DNA of 64,000 nucleotides from Ruegeria profundi. GTDB taxonomy: Bacteria; Pseudomonadota; Alphaproteobacteria; Rhodobacterales; Rhodobacteraceae. The notes under the pieces were generated by a model. That model saw only the letters and a program-made list of their open reading frames with translations. It made no database searches and was not told the origin of the DNA. Of the stretch, positions 44,538 through 55,110 are shown in pieces (position 1 is the stretch's first letter; each line of letters starts with the position of its first letter). The stretch is from positions 186,001 to 250,000 of the forward strand of contig NZ_LQBP01000001.1 of the NCBI RefSeq assembly GCF_001507545.1, in the 5' to 3' direction. The position numbers and the translations under genes were made by a program.

Positions 44538-45713
44538 ATGAGCCTGACACGCACTGCTGCTACGTTTGCCCCTCCGGTGATGGAGGCGCGGCGATGGTTG
44601 GAAGGTGTAGTTTTCCCTGAAGACCGTCCTTTAATCAATGTCAGTCAGGCCGCCCCAGTAGATCCGCCGCCCCTGGCTATGCGTCAGGCAATGGCCGAAT
44701 TCGCTGTAACCGAAGACCGCGCACATCTTTACGGGCCGGTTCTTGGAAACCCCGAGCTGCGGACCGAGCTGGCAGCGCAGATAGGTCGGCACTACGGGGC
44801 CAACGTGGCTACGGATCACGTGGCCATCACATCTGGATGCAATCAAGCCTTTGCCGCCGTTATCACCGCGATTACGGATCAGGGGGATGAGGTTATTCTG
44901 CCAACGCCATGGTATTTCAATCACAAAATGTGGTTGGACATGGCTGGCGTTAATGCCATCGATCTTCAAACCGGGGACGATTTGCTTCCCGATGCAGAGG
45001 CCGCACGCGCGCTGATCACCGACAAGACGCGCGCCATCGTGTTGGTGACGCCCAACAACCCGGGCGGGGTTGAGTATCCCGGCGATTTGGTCCGCGCGTT
45101 TTATGACCTCGCGCGCGAAGCTGGCATTCGTCTTATATTGGATGAGACCTACCGCGATTTCGACAGCCGCAGTGGCCCGCCCCACGATTTGTTCGGCCAA
45201 CCGGGGTGGGAAGACACGCTGGTCCACCTCTATTCTTTTTCCAAAGCCTATCGCCTGACCGGACATCGGGTTGGCGCGATTGCCAGCGGAGCAAGCCTGT
45301 TGAGGGAAGTTGAGAAATTCCTCGACACAGTCGCGATCTGCCCCAGCCAGATCGGCCAGTTCTCGGCCCTTTGGGGTATGCAGAACCTGTCGCAGTGGGT
45401 CGCGCAGGAACGTGACGAAATCCTCGACCGGCGTGCCGCGATTCAAGAGCATTTACCTCGCCTGACAGACAAGGGCTGGCGCTTGTTGGGTCTGGGTGCT
45501 TATTTCGCCTATTTCGAACATCCCTTTGACATCCCATCGGACACGCTGGCGCGACGTCTGGTCCCCGAGGCCGGCATTCTTCTGCTGCCAGGGACCATGT
45601 TCATGCCCGACGGCGACCCGGCTGGAAAGCGTCAGGTTCGCATAGCATTTGCTAATCTCGACCGCTCGGGAATCGCGCAATTGTTCGAACGTCTGCAAGC
45701 ACTGTCCTTCTGA
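44538..45713 (+). CDS. Pyridoxal-phosphate aminotransferase, class I/II
   Basis: A 391-aa fold-type I enzyme. ITSGCNQAFAAVITAI forms the PLP-phosphate cup, ILPTPWYFNHKMWLDMAGV follows, VTPNNPGGVEYPGD has the conserved Asn, LILDETYRDF the conserved Asp and Tyr, and YSFSKAYRLTGHRVG the Schiff-base Lys (SFSKAY). QVRIAFANLD near the end carries the substrate Arg. It is distinct in sequence from the aminotransferase at 32531. The substrate is unknown. Confidence 0.9.
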   Translation: MSLTRTAATFAPPVMEARRWLEGVVFPEDRPLINVSQAAPVDPPPLAMRQAMAEFAVTEDRAHLYGPVLGNPELRTELAAQIGRHYGANVATDHVAITSGCNQAFAAVITAITDQGDEVILPTPWYFNHKMWLDMAGVNAIDLQTGDDLLPDAEAARALITDKTRAIVLVTPNNPGGVEYPGDLVRAFYDLAREAGIRLILDETYRDFDSRSGPPHDLFGQPGWEDTLVHLYSFSKAYRLTGHRVGAIASGASLLREVEKFLDTVAICPSQIGQFSALWGMQNLSQWVAQERDEILDRRAAIQEHLPRLTDKGWRLLGLGAYFAYFEHPFDIPSDTLARRLVPEAGILLLPGTMFMPDGDPAGKRQVRIAFANLDRSGIAQLFERLQALSF

Positions 45714-45792
45714 GCTTGCCCCTCGGCGGTGCGCGTCGTATTCAAGGCGTCAACCGACAGGGCAGATCCTTGCCACAGCACAAGAGGGCACC

Positions 45793-47634
45793 ATGGCCGC
45801 AGGCATGAAAAACCTATCGAAAACCTTCGTCTGGATACTGATGGGCCTGCTGTTTGTAGGCCTGGCGGGCTTTGGCGCAACCAATCTGACAGGAACGGTG
45901 CGCTCTGTTGCGCAGGTCGGAAACGAAGATATCTCGGTCAACGAATACGTGCGCGAACTTCAGCGCGAAATCCGTGCCGTAGAACAGCAAACCGGACAAC
46001 CTTTGCAAATGTCGCAGGCGCATGAGATTGGATTGGATCGGCTGGCCTTGTCCCGCCTGACCGCGCTGGCCGCGCTGGACAATGAGGTTGGCGAACTTGG
46101 TATCTCCATCGGCGACGAAAACCTGCAAGAGGAAATCCTCGCAATCCCCGCTTTTCAGGGTGTAAACGGCAGCTTTGACCGCGAAGCCTATCAATTTCAA
46201 CTGGAACAGGTTGGGATGACGGATTCCGAGTTCGAGTCGGATTTACGTAAGGAGTCCTCGCGTACGATCGTGCAAAACGCAGTTATTAGCGGGGTCGAAA
46301 TGCCTGGTGTCGTGACCCAGGTGCTGACCGACTATATCGCCGCGCGTCGCAGTTTTACCGTTGCTACGGTGATGCCAGATGCTTTGGAGTCACCTGTTGC
46401 TGCACCGACGGATGAGCAGATTCAAGCCTATTACGATGCAAACCAGGGTCAGTTTACCCTGCCCCGCACCAAACAGCTGACCTATGCGATCTTGTCACCC
46501 GACATGCTGTTGGACAGCGTCGAAGTCGATGAAGAGATGGTGCGCAGACTCTACGATCAGCGCGCGTCCGAGTTCTTTCAGCCCGAACGTCGTCTGGTCG
46601 AACGCCTGACATATCCGAATGAAGAAGCGGCAGAGCATGCGATGGCTCAGCTTGAGGTTGGCGGCACCACATTTGAAAACCTCGTGCGTGATCGACAGTT
46701 GGAACTTAGCGATATCGACCTTGGCGATGTCACCCGCGAGGATTTGGGCGAAGCTGCCGATGCCGTTTTTGCCGCTGATCTTGACACCGTTGTAGGCCCG
46801 TTACCCTCGACCTTTGGCCCGGCCCTGTTCCGCGTCAACGGCGCGCTGGCCGAAAACAGCACACCGTTCGAAGAGGCGGCCCCTGCCCTGCGCGAGGAAC
46901 TGGCCGCGGATCGCGCCCGTCGTCAGATTGAGGCGCAGGCAGAAGGTATCAATGACCTGCTTGCTGGTGGCGCAACCTTGGAAGAGGTGGTTCAGGAAAC
47001 CGACATGGGGTTGGGTCAAATGGACTGGACCCGTCAGAGCGATGATGGCATCGCGGCGTATGACGGGTTTCGTACGGCTGCCGAAGCTGTGAACGAAGGT
47101 GACTTTCCCGAAGTCGGCTTTCTTGAAGATGGCTCAATCTTTGCCCTGCGTCTGAACGAGGTTTTGCCCCAACGCCCCGAACCACTGGAAAGCGCACGCG
47201 ACCGTGTCGCTGCGGCTTGGACTTTGACTGAGACCAACAAAGCGCTGGAAGATCAGGCCAAGTCGGTCCTTGAAACATTGAAAGAGGATGGGGATTTCAA
47301 CGTCACCGGCCTGCCTTTCCGCGTAGAGAATGCGCTTACCCGTACTGCCTTTCTGGACGATGTCCCGGCAGATTTCATGACTCAGGTGTTCGAGATGGAA
47401 GTGGGCGAGATGCGCGTCATACCCGGTGCGGGTTCGGCCTTTGTCGTTCGCCTTGATGAAACGCTGCCGCCTGCGGAAACCGACGAATTGCGCCAGGCCC
47501 AATCCGCACTTGAGGCGCAGATGAACCAGGCGCTGGCCCAGAACATCTTCGACGCGTTTGTGCGGGACGCACAGGCCCGCGCCCGGCCAGTTATTGACCA
47601 GCAGGCTTTGAACGCCGTTCAGTCGAGCTACTAA
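45793..47634 (+). CDS. PpiD-like membrane-anchored periplasmic chaperone (SurA_N / parvulin-type)
   Basis: A 613-aa protein. A short cytoplasmic tip and one membrane helix (FVWILMGLLFVGLAGFGATNL, residues about 10-30) anchor it, with the rest periplasmic. The SurA_N-type chaperone part follows (VNEYVRELQREIRAVEQQTG, GISIGDENLQEEILAIPAFQG, about 45-170). A degenerate parvulin-like segment lies at about residues 240-345 (QLTYAILSPDML, GPLPSTFGPALFRV). It is expected to help outer-membrane and secreted proteins leave the Sec translocon. The gene ends 12 bases before trpE and may be co-transcribed with it. Confidence 0.88.
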   Translation: MAAGMKNLSKTFVWILMGLLFVGLAGFGATNLTGTVRSVAQVGNEDISVNEYVRELQREIRAVEQQTGQPLQMSQAHEIGLDRLALSRLTALAALDNEVGELGISIGDENLQEEILAIPAFQGVNGSFDREAYQFQLEQVGMTDSEFESDLRKESSRTIVQNAVISGVEMPGVVTQVLTDYIAARRSFTVATVMPDALESPVAAPTDEQIQAYYDANQGQFTLPRTKQLTYAILSPDMLLDSVEVDEEMVRRLYDQRASEFFQPERRLVERLTYPNEEAAEHAMAQLEVGGTTFENLVRDRQLELSDIDLGDVTREDLGEAADAVFAADLDTVVGPLPSTFGPALFRVNGALAENSTPFEEAAPALREELAADRARRQIEAQAEGINDLLAGGATLEEVVQETDMGLGQMDWTRQSDDGIAAYDGFRTAAEAVNEGDFPEVGFLEDGSIFALRLNEVLPQRPEPLESARDRVAAAWTLTETNKALEDQAKSVLETLKEDGDFNVTGLPFRVENALTRTAFLDDVPADFMTQVFEMEVGEMRVIPGAGSAFVVRLDETLPPAETDELRQAQSALEAQMNQALAQNIFDAFVRDAQARARPVIDQQALNAVQSSY

Positions 47635-47646
47635 AAGAGACCGAAA

Positions 47647-49158
47647 ATGGCCCTGACCCCCGAGTTCGATAGATTCGCCCGCGCCTATGAAGCTGGCGAA
47701 AACCAGATCGTATACACCCGCTTGGCGGCAGATCTGGATACACCGGTGTCACTGATGCTCAAACTGACCGGAGCACAAAAAGACGCATTTATGCTGGAAT
47801 CGGTGACCGGTGGCGAGGTGCGTGGCCGCTATTCGATCATCGGCATGAAACCGGACCTGATCTGGCGTTGCCGGGGGGAAGCATCCGAATTGAACCGCTC
47901 GGCCCGCTTCGACACCGAAGCATTTGTGCCTCAGGATGGCAACCCGATGGACAACCTGCGTGCGCTGCTTGCAGAGAACCGGATTGATCTGCCCGACGAC
48001 CTGCCGCAAGCCGCAGCAGGGCTGTTTGGATACCTAGGCTATGACATGGTGCGGTTGGTGGAATACCTGCCCGACGTAAACCCCGACCCGCTGGGCCTGC
48101 CCGATGCCATCATGCTGCGCCCATCCGTGGTTGCGGTCCTTGACGGCGTAAAAGGAGAGGTCACGGTCGTCTCACCCGCTTGGGTGGCTGAGGGGCAATC
48201 AGCCAAAGCCGCTTACGCGCAGGCCGCCGAGCGTGTTATGGATGCAGTGCGCGATCTGGAACGCGCAATGCCCGCTGAGACGCGTGATTTGGGCGATGCG
48301 TCTGAGATTGCGCCGCCTGTATCGAACTTCACGAAATCCGGTTATATGGAGGCCGTTGAAAAGGCAAAGGACTACATCCGCGCGGGCGATATCTTTCAGG
48401 TTGTCCCTGCGCAGCGCTGGACGCAGGATTTCCCGCTGCCGCCCTTCGCCCTCTATCGTTCGCTGCGACGCACGAACCCTTCGCCCTTTATGTTCTATTT
48501 CAATTTCGGTGGCTTTCAGGTTGTAGGGGCCAGCCCCGAGATTCTGGTGCGTGTCTTCGGCAATCAGGTCACGATCCGACCAATCGCGGGCACTCGTCCT
48601 CGTGGCGCAACACCCGAGGAAGACAAGGCCAACGAGGTCGACCTTCTGGCCGACAAGAAAGAACTGGCAGAGCATCTAATGTTGCTGGACCTTGGCCGCA
48701 ACGATACCGGCCGTGTGGCCAAAATCGGCACGGTGCGCCCGACCGAAGAGTTCATCATCGAGCGCTACAGCCACGTGATGCACATTGTTTCCAACGTGGT
48801 CGGTGAGTTGGCCGAAGACAAAGATGCGCTGGATGCGTTTTTTGCCGGGATGCCCGCGGGCACCGTCTCGGGTGCGCCGAAAGTGCGCGCGATGGAGATC
48901 ATCGACGAGCTGGAACCCGAAAAACGTGGCGTCTATGGCGGCGGTGTGGGTTACTTCAGTGCTGGGGGCGACATGGATATGTGCATCGCGCTAAGGACGG
49001 CAATCGTAAAGGATCACAAGCTGTATATTCAGGCCGGTGGCGGTGTCGTCTATGACAGCGACCCAGAGGCCGAGTATATGGAGACGGTCCACAAATCCAA
49101 CGCCATCCGACGCGCAGCCGCCGATGCAGCCCGGTTCATGGGCTCTGGGAATTCATGA
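47647..49158 (+). CDS. trpE: Anthranilate synthase component I
   Basis: A 503-aa chorismate-using enzyme. The feedback site for tryptophan is recognisable as DAFMLESVTGGEVRGRYSIIG. The chorismate-binding part has FQVVPAQRWTQDFPLPPFALYRSLRRTNPSPFMFY, RPIAGTRPRGATPEEDKANE, LMLLDLGRNDTGRVA and AGTVSGAPKVRAMEIIDELEP. It makes anthranilate from chorismate with glutamine nitrogen delivered by TrpG. It is separated from trpG by one oppositely oriented gene. Confidence 0.96.
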   Translation: MALTPEFDRFARAYEAGENQIVYTRLAADLDTPVSLMLKLTGAQKDAFMLESVTGGEVRGRYSIIGMKPDLIWRCRGEASELNRSARFDTEAFVPQDGNPMDNLRALLAENRIDLPDDLPQAAAGLFGYLGYDMVRLVEYLPDVNPDPLGLPDAIMLRPSVVAVLDGVKGEVTVVSPAWVAEGQSAKAAYAQAAERVMDAVRDLERAMPAETRDLGDASEIAPPVSNFTKSGYMEAVEKAKDYIRAGDIFQVVPAQRWTQDFPLPPFALYRSLRRTNPSPFMFYFNFGGFQVVGASPEILVRVFGNQVTIRPIAGTRPRGATPEEDKANEVDLLADKKELAEHLMLLDLGRNDTGRVAKIGTVRPTEEFIIERYSHVMHIVSNVVGELAEDKDALDAFFAGMPAGTVSGAPKVRAMEIIDELEPEKRGVYGGGVGYFSAGGDMDMCIALRTAIVKDHKLYIQAGGGVVYDSDPEAEYMETVHKSNAIRRAAADAARFMGSGNS

Positions 49159-49199
49159 TAAACGGCTGGCCTTTCAGGTGAGCCGTTTACCATTTCTCT

Positions 49200-50789
49200 T
49201 TACCGAATCTCTTTCATCATCACCGCCGAAATCGGTGCCATCGCAACGCGGCCGCCCCGATCTTCGAGCCCCCACAACAATAGGGCCGAGATCGTTTCGG
49301 GACGCACGCGTCCCAGCATTACAACAGTTCCTTCCTGACCAGCCCGGAAAGCGGCCTGATCCAGAAACCGGCGCATGAGTTTGGCATCCTGACGCGCACC
49401 GTCTATGTCACGAAAGATCACACTTGAAGGTACACCGTTCCGCGCGGCCAGCTTTTGCACGGTGTTCAAACCATTATCTTGCGTGATCAGACCCCGCCCT
49501 GTCCCGGCAGCAATCGCGGCAACCTGATCGGCCAGTTTGCGGTTACCTTGAATACCCGATTTGACACCTTCGAGAATGCCAACCGTTTCGGGTAACGTAT
49601 CAAGCCAAACAGCAAACGACACTTCGGCATCCTGCGCGCTGGCGGCTTCGGGTAGATCTACCAAGGCCAGCACCTCGAACCCTGCTTCGCGATGACGGGC
49701 CATTTTTTCGGCGGCCTCAGGGTCAGACGGGCTCACAGCAAAGCTGAGCGGATACGGGAAATCGCGCAAGGCTTCAGCCCCATACGCCCCTTCATCGTCG
49801 ATCAGGATGATGGACATAAGCGGCTTGTCGTCGGGATTTTCGAATTCGGCGGCGAAGACCTCAATCGGCTTTCTTGGTGCAAGTGTGTCCGAAGTCGTAG
49901 AGCTTACGGGGGTGACGTCATCGCGCTCAGTTAGTGGCAGAACGCGCTTTCCAACCGTGGGAACCGAGGACGTTTCATCGGTTCCGCCGATTTGTGGAAC
50001 CGAAGCAATACGGGGCAAATCGCGCGGAGCGGTATCCTCATCGCCCTCGACGGCAATCGGGCTATCGACAAATGGGTTCACGTCCTCTTCTGGCTTGTCG
50101 ACAGCCGCGACCTCGGGTTCGGGTTGCGGTTCAACATCAGACGCTTCAGGCTGGGGCTGCGGTTCAACTTCAGCGGTTTTGGGGTCAGTCTGCGGTTCAA
50201 CCTCGGCGGCTTTTGGTTCGGGTTTGGCGTCCGTTTCAGTAACCTCAGGCTCTGCTGACTGCTCGGGCGTGGCTACTTCAGCGTTGGGTTGCGACTCGGC
50301 ATTTGTGGTCTCTGGCTCAGCCTCTGCAATCGGCGCGGGCTGCGGTTCGGGGACGACGAGCGACACTTCGGGCAAAGCTTCTGCGCTTGGCGACGCTTGC
50401 GCAAGAGGCGGCGCCTGCGGCGCAACCGGCACCTCGGTCGCCACGGAAACGGCTGTCGAGCTTGGAACGCTAGGCGCGTCGACCTGCTTGGCCGCTTCTT
50501 TCAACTCGGGCTGCGCTTCTGGCTCAAGCTCGACATCCGACAATTCGGCCAACGTATCCGTCTCATCGTCAATAGCTTTGGGCGTGGTCGGGGCCAAGTC
50601 CAGGACATCAGCGTCACTCACGGCGTCGGTGGCATCTGCAACCGTTTCGGGGACTTCTACCGCCTCAGGGGCCGGAGCCGTCACCGCCACGTCCGGTTCG
50701 TTCGTTAGGGGCGCGTTCAAAGACAACACCGCCCCCAGCGCAAGTACAACGATCGTTCCCACGATCATCCCGCCCACAAATCCGCCCAT
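49200..50789 (-). CDS. Divergent polysaccharide deacetylase family protein (YibQ-like) with acidic-proline-rich linker
   Basis: A 529-aa protein. One N-terminal membrane helix (GGMIVGTIVVLALGAVLSLNA) is followed by a long linker (about residues 30-300) of Pro, Glu, Ala and Val with 11-residue repeats, then the NodB-like domain from about residue 305 (KPLMSIILIDDEGAYGAEALRDFPYPLSFAV, GLITQDNGLNTVQKLAARNGVPSSVIFRDIDG). Catalytic residues of true deacetylases are not all present. It probably works at the cell wall, with the linker spanning the periplasm. The gene lies between trpE and trpG on the opposite strand. Confidence 0.86.
   Translation of the reverse strand: MGGFVGGMIVGTIVVLALGAVLSLNAPLTNEPDVAVTAPAPEAVEVPETVADATDAVSDADVLDLAPTTPKAIDDETDTLAELSDVELEPEAQPELKEAAKQVDAPSVPSSTAVSVATEVPVAPQAPPLAQASPSAEALPEVSLVVPEPQPAPIAEAEPETTNAESQPNAEVATPEQSAEPEVTETDAKPEPKAAEVEPQTDPKTAEVEPQPQPEASDVEPQPEPEVAAVDKPEEDVNPFVDSPIAVEGDEDTAPRDLPRIASVPQIGGTDETSSVPTVGKRVLPLTERDDVTPVSSTTSDTLAPRKPIEVFAAEFENPDDKPLMSIILIDDEGAYGAEALRDFPYPLSFAVSPSDPEAAEKMARHREAGFEVLALVDLPEAASAQDAEVSFAVWLDTLPETVGILEGVKSGIQGNRKLADQVAAIAAGTGRGLITQDNGLNTVQKLAARNGVPSSVIFRDIDGARQDAKLMRRFLDQAAFRAGQEGTVVMLGRVRPETISALLLWGLEDRGGRVAMAPISAVMMKEIR
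50115..50220 (-). repeat. Three tandem 33-base repeats encoding 11-residue units
   Basis: TGCGGTTCAAC recurs at 50125, 50158 and 50191, exactly 33 bases apart. The units encode AAEVEPQTDPK, TAEVEPQPQPE and ASDVEPQPEPE in the linker of the YibQ-like protein. Copy number is likely to vary between strains. Confidence 0.85.
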
Positions 50790-50983
50790 AACAATTGCCT
50801 CTCGTCCTGGCCTTGCTTAAATACACACTCGCCGTCTAATGCAGCAGTTACTTTCGGCAACAGCAAGAAAAGGATGTCCCCTTGACGCTGCCGCGCAAGC
50901 CTGAGCATGTATGTCCCGACATTATACCTTGGCGCGGGGCTGCATCGCCAGTCCGAAATGCCCAATCCGAGACAAGTGCCCAA

Positions 50984-51561
<578 letters not shown>

Positions 51562-51565
<4 letters not shown>

Positions 51566-52581
51566 GCGACGCTCTGAAACCGTTGATCGGGGCCGCTGTT
51601 GACCGGCCGTTGACCCGCGCCGAGGCTGAACAGGCCTTTGGTATACTATTCGAAGGTCAGGCTACGCCCAGCCAAATTGGCGGCCTTCTTATGACCATGC
51701 GAACCCGTGGCGAGACGGTCGAGGAATATGCCGCCGCCGCCGCTGTGATGCGCGCAAAATGCCACGCGGTCAAAGCTCCGACCGGCGCGATGGACATCGT
51801 TGGCACCGGCGGTGATGGCAAGGGTACGCTGAACATCTCGACCGCGACCGCGTTTGTTGTCGCGGGTGCCGGTGTGCCCGTTGCCAAACACGGCAACCGC
51901 AATCTCAGCTCAAAATCCGGGGCCGCGGACGCTTTGGGACAGTTGGGAATCAACGTTATGGTCGGCCCGAAAGTTGTTGAAAAAGCACTGGAAGAGGTCG
52001 GCATCGGATTTATGATGGCGCCCATGCATCATCCGGCCATTGCCCATGTCATGCCCACCCGGCAGGAGCTTGGGACTCGCACCATTTTCAATATTCTCGG
52101 CCCGTTGACGAACCCGGCCGGTGTCAAACGCCAGTTGACCGGTGCTTTCAGCCGCGAATTGATCCGCCCGATGGCAGAAACGTTGGGGTTGCTGGGCGCG
52201 GAACATGCTTGGCTGGTTCACGGATCGGACGGTACGGATGAGCTGACCATAACTGGCGTAAGCTGGGTTGCGTCCCTTGAAGATGGGGTTGTCAAAGAGG
52301 TCGAACTGCACCCCGAGGACGCGGGATTGCCGGTTCATCCGTTCGAAGACATCCTCGGTGGATCGCCCGAAGAAAACGCAGTTGCTTTCCGCGCCCTGCT
52401 GGATGGAGAGCCCTCGGCCTATCGAGACGCTGTGCTGCTGAACTCAGCCGCTGCGTTAGTGGTTGCAGACGCAGTCTCAGATTTACGTGAAGGCGTCGCA
52501 ATGGCCATCGAAAGCATCGACAGCGGAAAAGCAAAAGAGAAAATCGCCGCACTGGCCCGATTGACGCAGGAGGCCGCATGA
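51562..52581 (+). CDS. trpD: Anthranilate phosphoribosyltransferase
   Basis: A 339-aa enzyme joining anthranilate to PRPP in tryptophan synthesis. [23 protein letters not shown] holds the GTGGD PRPP-binding motif. [22 protein letters not shown], and [22 protein letters not shown] are further hallmarks. It is coupled at both ends: ATG overlaps the trpG stop and TGA overlaps the trpC ATG. Confidence 0.96.
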
Positions 52582-53390
52582 CCGAGACGGTACTGGATAG
52601 AATAAAAGCCTATAAGCTTGAGGAAATCGCTTCAGATAAAGCTGATAAACCACTGAAAGAAATAGAAAGTGAGGCCCACAGCGCCTCGGAAGTTCGTGGT
52701 TTTGCCGATGCCTTACAGGCGTCTGCACGCAGCGGTTATGGTCTGATTGCCGAGGTTAAGAAAGCGAGCCCCTCCAAAGGACTGATCCGCCCGGACTTTG
52801 ACCCGCCTGTGCTTGCCAAGGCGTATGAAGACGGAGGAGCAGCCTGTTTGTCCATTCTGACCGATACACCCAGTTTCCAAGGTGCAAAACACTATCTGAC
52901 TGCAGCCCGCGAGGCGACGTCGTTGCCAGCATTGCGCAAGGATTTTATATACGACCCCTATCAGGTGGTTGAGGCGCGGGCCTTGGGTGCGGATTGTATT
53001 CTGATCATCATGGCCTCGGTCGAAGATAGCCAGGCCGCTGAACTGGAACAGACCGCGTTTGATTGGGGTATGGATGTTCTGATTGAGGTTCATGACGAAG
53101 TTGAACTTGAACGTGCAACCCAACTGCAAAGTACGTTGATTGGAATAAACAACCGGAATCTCAAGACTTTCGAAACAACTCTTGATACAACGCGGCGGCT
53201 ATCTAAACTGGTTCCCGCTGACCGGACCATTGTTTGCGAAAGCGGGCTGAGCACACCCGAAGATCTGGCCGACATCGCCCGATATGGCGCGCGGTGTTTC
53301 CTGATTGGGGAAAGCCTAATGCGGCAGGATGATGTTGCTGGCGCGACGCGGAGCCTGCTTGCCAACCCGTTGATCCCCGGAGTGATGTGA
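52578..53390 (+). CDS. trpC: Indole-3-glycerol phosphate synthase
   Basis: A 270-aa TIM-barrel enzyme. [21 protein letters not shown] carries the first catalytic Lys, [19 protein letters not shown] and [24 protein letters not shown] carry the second, and [18 protein letters not shown] plus [12 protein letters not shown] complete the site. It forms the indole ring. Its stop overlaps the moaC start by one base (TGATG). Confidence 0.96.
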   Translation: MTETVLDRIKAYKLEEIASDKADKPLKEIESEAHSASEVRGFADALQASARSGYGLIAEVKKASPSKGLIRPDFDPPVLAKAYEDGGAACLSILTDTPSFQGAKHYLTAAREATSLPALRKDFIYDPYQVVEARALGADCILIIMASVEDSQAAELEQTAFDWGMDVLIEVHDEVELERATQLQSTLIGINNRNLKTFETTLDTTRRLSKLVPADRTIVCESGLSTPEDLADIARYGARCFLIGESLMRQDDVAGATRSLLANPLIPGVM

Positions 53391-53863
53391 TGCCCCTGAC
53401 CCATTTTGACGCGCAGGGCCAGGCACACATGGTCGATGTCTCGGGAAAGGACGTGACAGACAGGGTGGCGGTTGCGGCTGCTTACATTAAGATGGCACGG
53501 GAAACCTTTGATTTAATATCGGAAGGTCGGGCAAAAAAGGGGGACGTACTAGGCGTAGCACGTCTGGCTGGCATCATGGGTGCGAAAAAAACGCCGGACT
53601 TGATCCCGCTGTGTCATCCTCTGCCGGTAACGAAAGTGTCCGTCGATCTAACGCTAGATCCCGATTTGCCAGGCGTTCGGATTCAGGCGACCGTGAAGAC
53701 TTCGGGCCAGACCGGCGTGGAGATGGAGGCGCTTACCGCGGCCTCAACCGCCGCTCTGACCGTGTATGACATGACCAAGGCGGTTGATAAGTCGATGGAA
53801 ATTGGCGGCATTCGCGTACTGCTGAAAGATGGTGGTAAGTCAGGGCGTTACGAGGCGAAATGA
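53390..53863 (+). CDS. moaC: Cyclic pyranopterin monophosphate synthase MoaC
   Basis: A 157-aa molybdopterin-pathway enzyme, acting after Moa[23 protein letters not shown] opens the protein, [24 protein letters not shown] contains the active-site loop, [27 protein letters not shown] and [14 protein letters not shown] finish it. The ATG at 53390 overlaps the trpC stop, and the TGA overlaps the moeA ATG. Confidence 0.96.
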   Translation: MPLTHFDAQGQAHMVDVSGKDVTDRVAVAAAYIKMARETFDLISEGRAKKGDVLGVARLAGIMGAKKTPDLIPLCHPLPVTKVSVDLTLDPDLPGVRIQATVKTSGQTGVEMEALTAASTAALTVYDMTKAVDKSMEIGGIRVLLKDGGKSGRYEAK

Positions 53864-55032
53864 TTTCTGTTGAAGAAGCGCGGGCACTGCTGTTTGATCT
53901 TGTATCACCACTCCCATCCGAGCATATCCCGCTTGCAGAAGCATCCGGTCGTGTTCTTTCTGAGGATATGACGGCGACGCGCGATCAACCACCTTTTGCT
54001 GCATCCTCGATGGATGGCTATGCACTAAAATCGACTGAGGCCGAGCTGCATGCCATGTTTGAAGTCATCGGCGAATCCGCCGCCGGGCGTCGGTTCGACG
54101 GCGTGGTTGGTCCGGGTCAGGCGGTGCGTATATTTACTGGCGCCCCAGTGCCGGAAGGTGCAGATTTTATTTTAATTCAAGAAGATGCCGAAAGACGTGA
54201 AAGTCTGATTACCATCACACAGGACCCTGGTACGAAAACGAATATCCGGCCTGCAGGCATAGATTTCACCCAAGGCACAAAAATTGTCGCCCCTAGTGTT
54301 TTGCGCCCTGAAGACATTGCATTGATGGCTGCGATGAACATTCCTACCGTTCCTGTGACGCGCAAACCTGTGATCGCGTTGATCTCCACCGGGGATGAGT
54401 TGGTGATGCCGGGCGAAACGCCCGGACCGGACCAGATCATCGCGTCGAACACCTTTGGATTAAAAGCGCTGTTGGAAAACGCGGGCGCGCATGTCCGAAT
54501 TCTTCCAATAGCACGTGATACGGTTGCATCACTTGAAACAGCTTTTGGGCTGGCCGACGGGGCCGATCTGGTGGTCACAATTGGCGGTGCTTCTGTTGGG
54601 GAATATGATCTGGTTGCCGAAGTATCACAGACCCTGGGGATGGAGCGGTCTTTCTACAAAATCCGCATGCGCCCCGGTAAGCCCCTGATGGCCGGGCGGT
54701 TGGGGAACACCGCTATGGTTGGGTTACCCGGAAATCCTGTGAGTGCAATGGTTTGCGGCTATCTCTTCTTGCTTCCGATGCTGCGCCGTATGCTGGGGAT
54801 CGAACAGGTTCTCACCCCATTTCAAAGTGCGCGACTGGCCGAGCCGATCGGTAAGAATGGCCCACGTGAGCACTACATGCGCGCTGTTCTTGGGGCTGAC
54901 GGAATACGTGCTTGCGCGGATCAGGACAGTTCGCTGCTTAGTGTTCTGGCTCAAGCCAACGCGCTGTTGGTACGCGAACCACATGATCATGCGCGCCCGG
55001 TTGGTGATGAGGTCCGGTACCTACCTCTATAG
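53860..55032 (+). CDS. moeA: Molybdopterin molybdenumtransferase MoeA
   Basis: A 390-aa enzyme inserting molybdate into adenylated molybdopterin. [13 protein letters not shown] is the classic N-terminal motif, [22 protein letters not shown] follows, [23 protein letters not shown] and [13 protein letters not shown] form the MogA-like domain, and [17 protein letters not shown] closes it. A C-terminal beta barrel (about residues 320-390) completes the usual length. No MoaA, MoaE or MogA gene is in the window. Confidence 0.95.
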   Translation: MISVEEARALLFDLVSPLPSEHIPLAEASGRVLSEDMTATRDQPPFAASSMDGYALKSTEAELHAMFEVIGESAAGRRFDGVVGPGQAVRIFTGAPVPEGADFILIQEDAERRESLITITQDPGTKTNIRPAGIDFTQGTKIVAPSVLRPEDIALMAAMNIPTVPVTRKPVIALISTGDELVMPGETPGPDQIIASNTFGLKALLENAGAHVRILPIARDTVASLETAFGLADGADLVVTIGGASVGEYDLVAEVSQTLGMERSFYKIRMRPGKPLMAGRLGNTAMVGLPGNPVSAMVCGYLFLLPMLRRMLGIEQVLTPFQSARLAEPIGKNGPREHYMRAVLGADGIRACADQDSSLLSVLAQANALLVREPHDHARPVGDEVRYLPL

Positions 55033-55048
55033 GTCCCGCTCAAATCCG

Positions 55049-55077
55049 TTGACACAAAACGTGAACATGCGTAGAAC
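55049..55077 (+). promoter_or_regulatory. lexA promoter with SOS box
   Basis: TTGACA at 55049-55054 and TAGAAC at 55072-55077 are separated by 17 bases, a good sigma-70 pair. The direct repeat GAAC-ATGCGTA-GAAC at 55063-55077 is a perfect match to the alphaproteobacterial LexA site (GTTC-N7-GTTC on the other strand) and covers the -10. LexA should therefore repress its own gene. Confidence 0.88.
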
Positions 55078-55110
55078 AAAAGAAAACGCATAACCGACGA
55101 GGTGAGAGCA

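Noticed and set aside
47600..47650. Tryptophan attenuator before trpE
   Set aside because: Only 12 bases separate ppiD and trpE, leaving no space for a leader peptide or hairpins.
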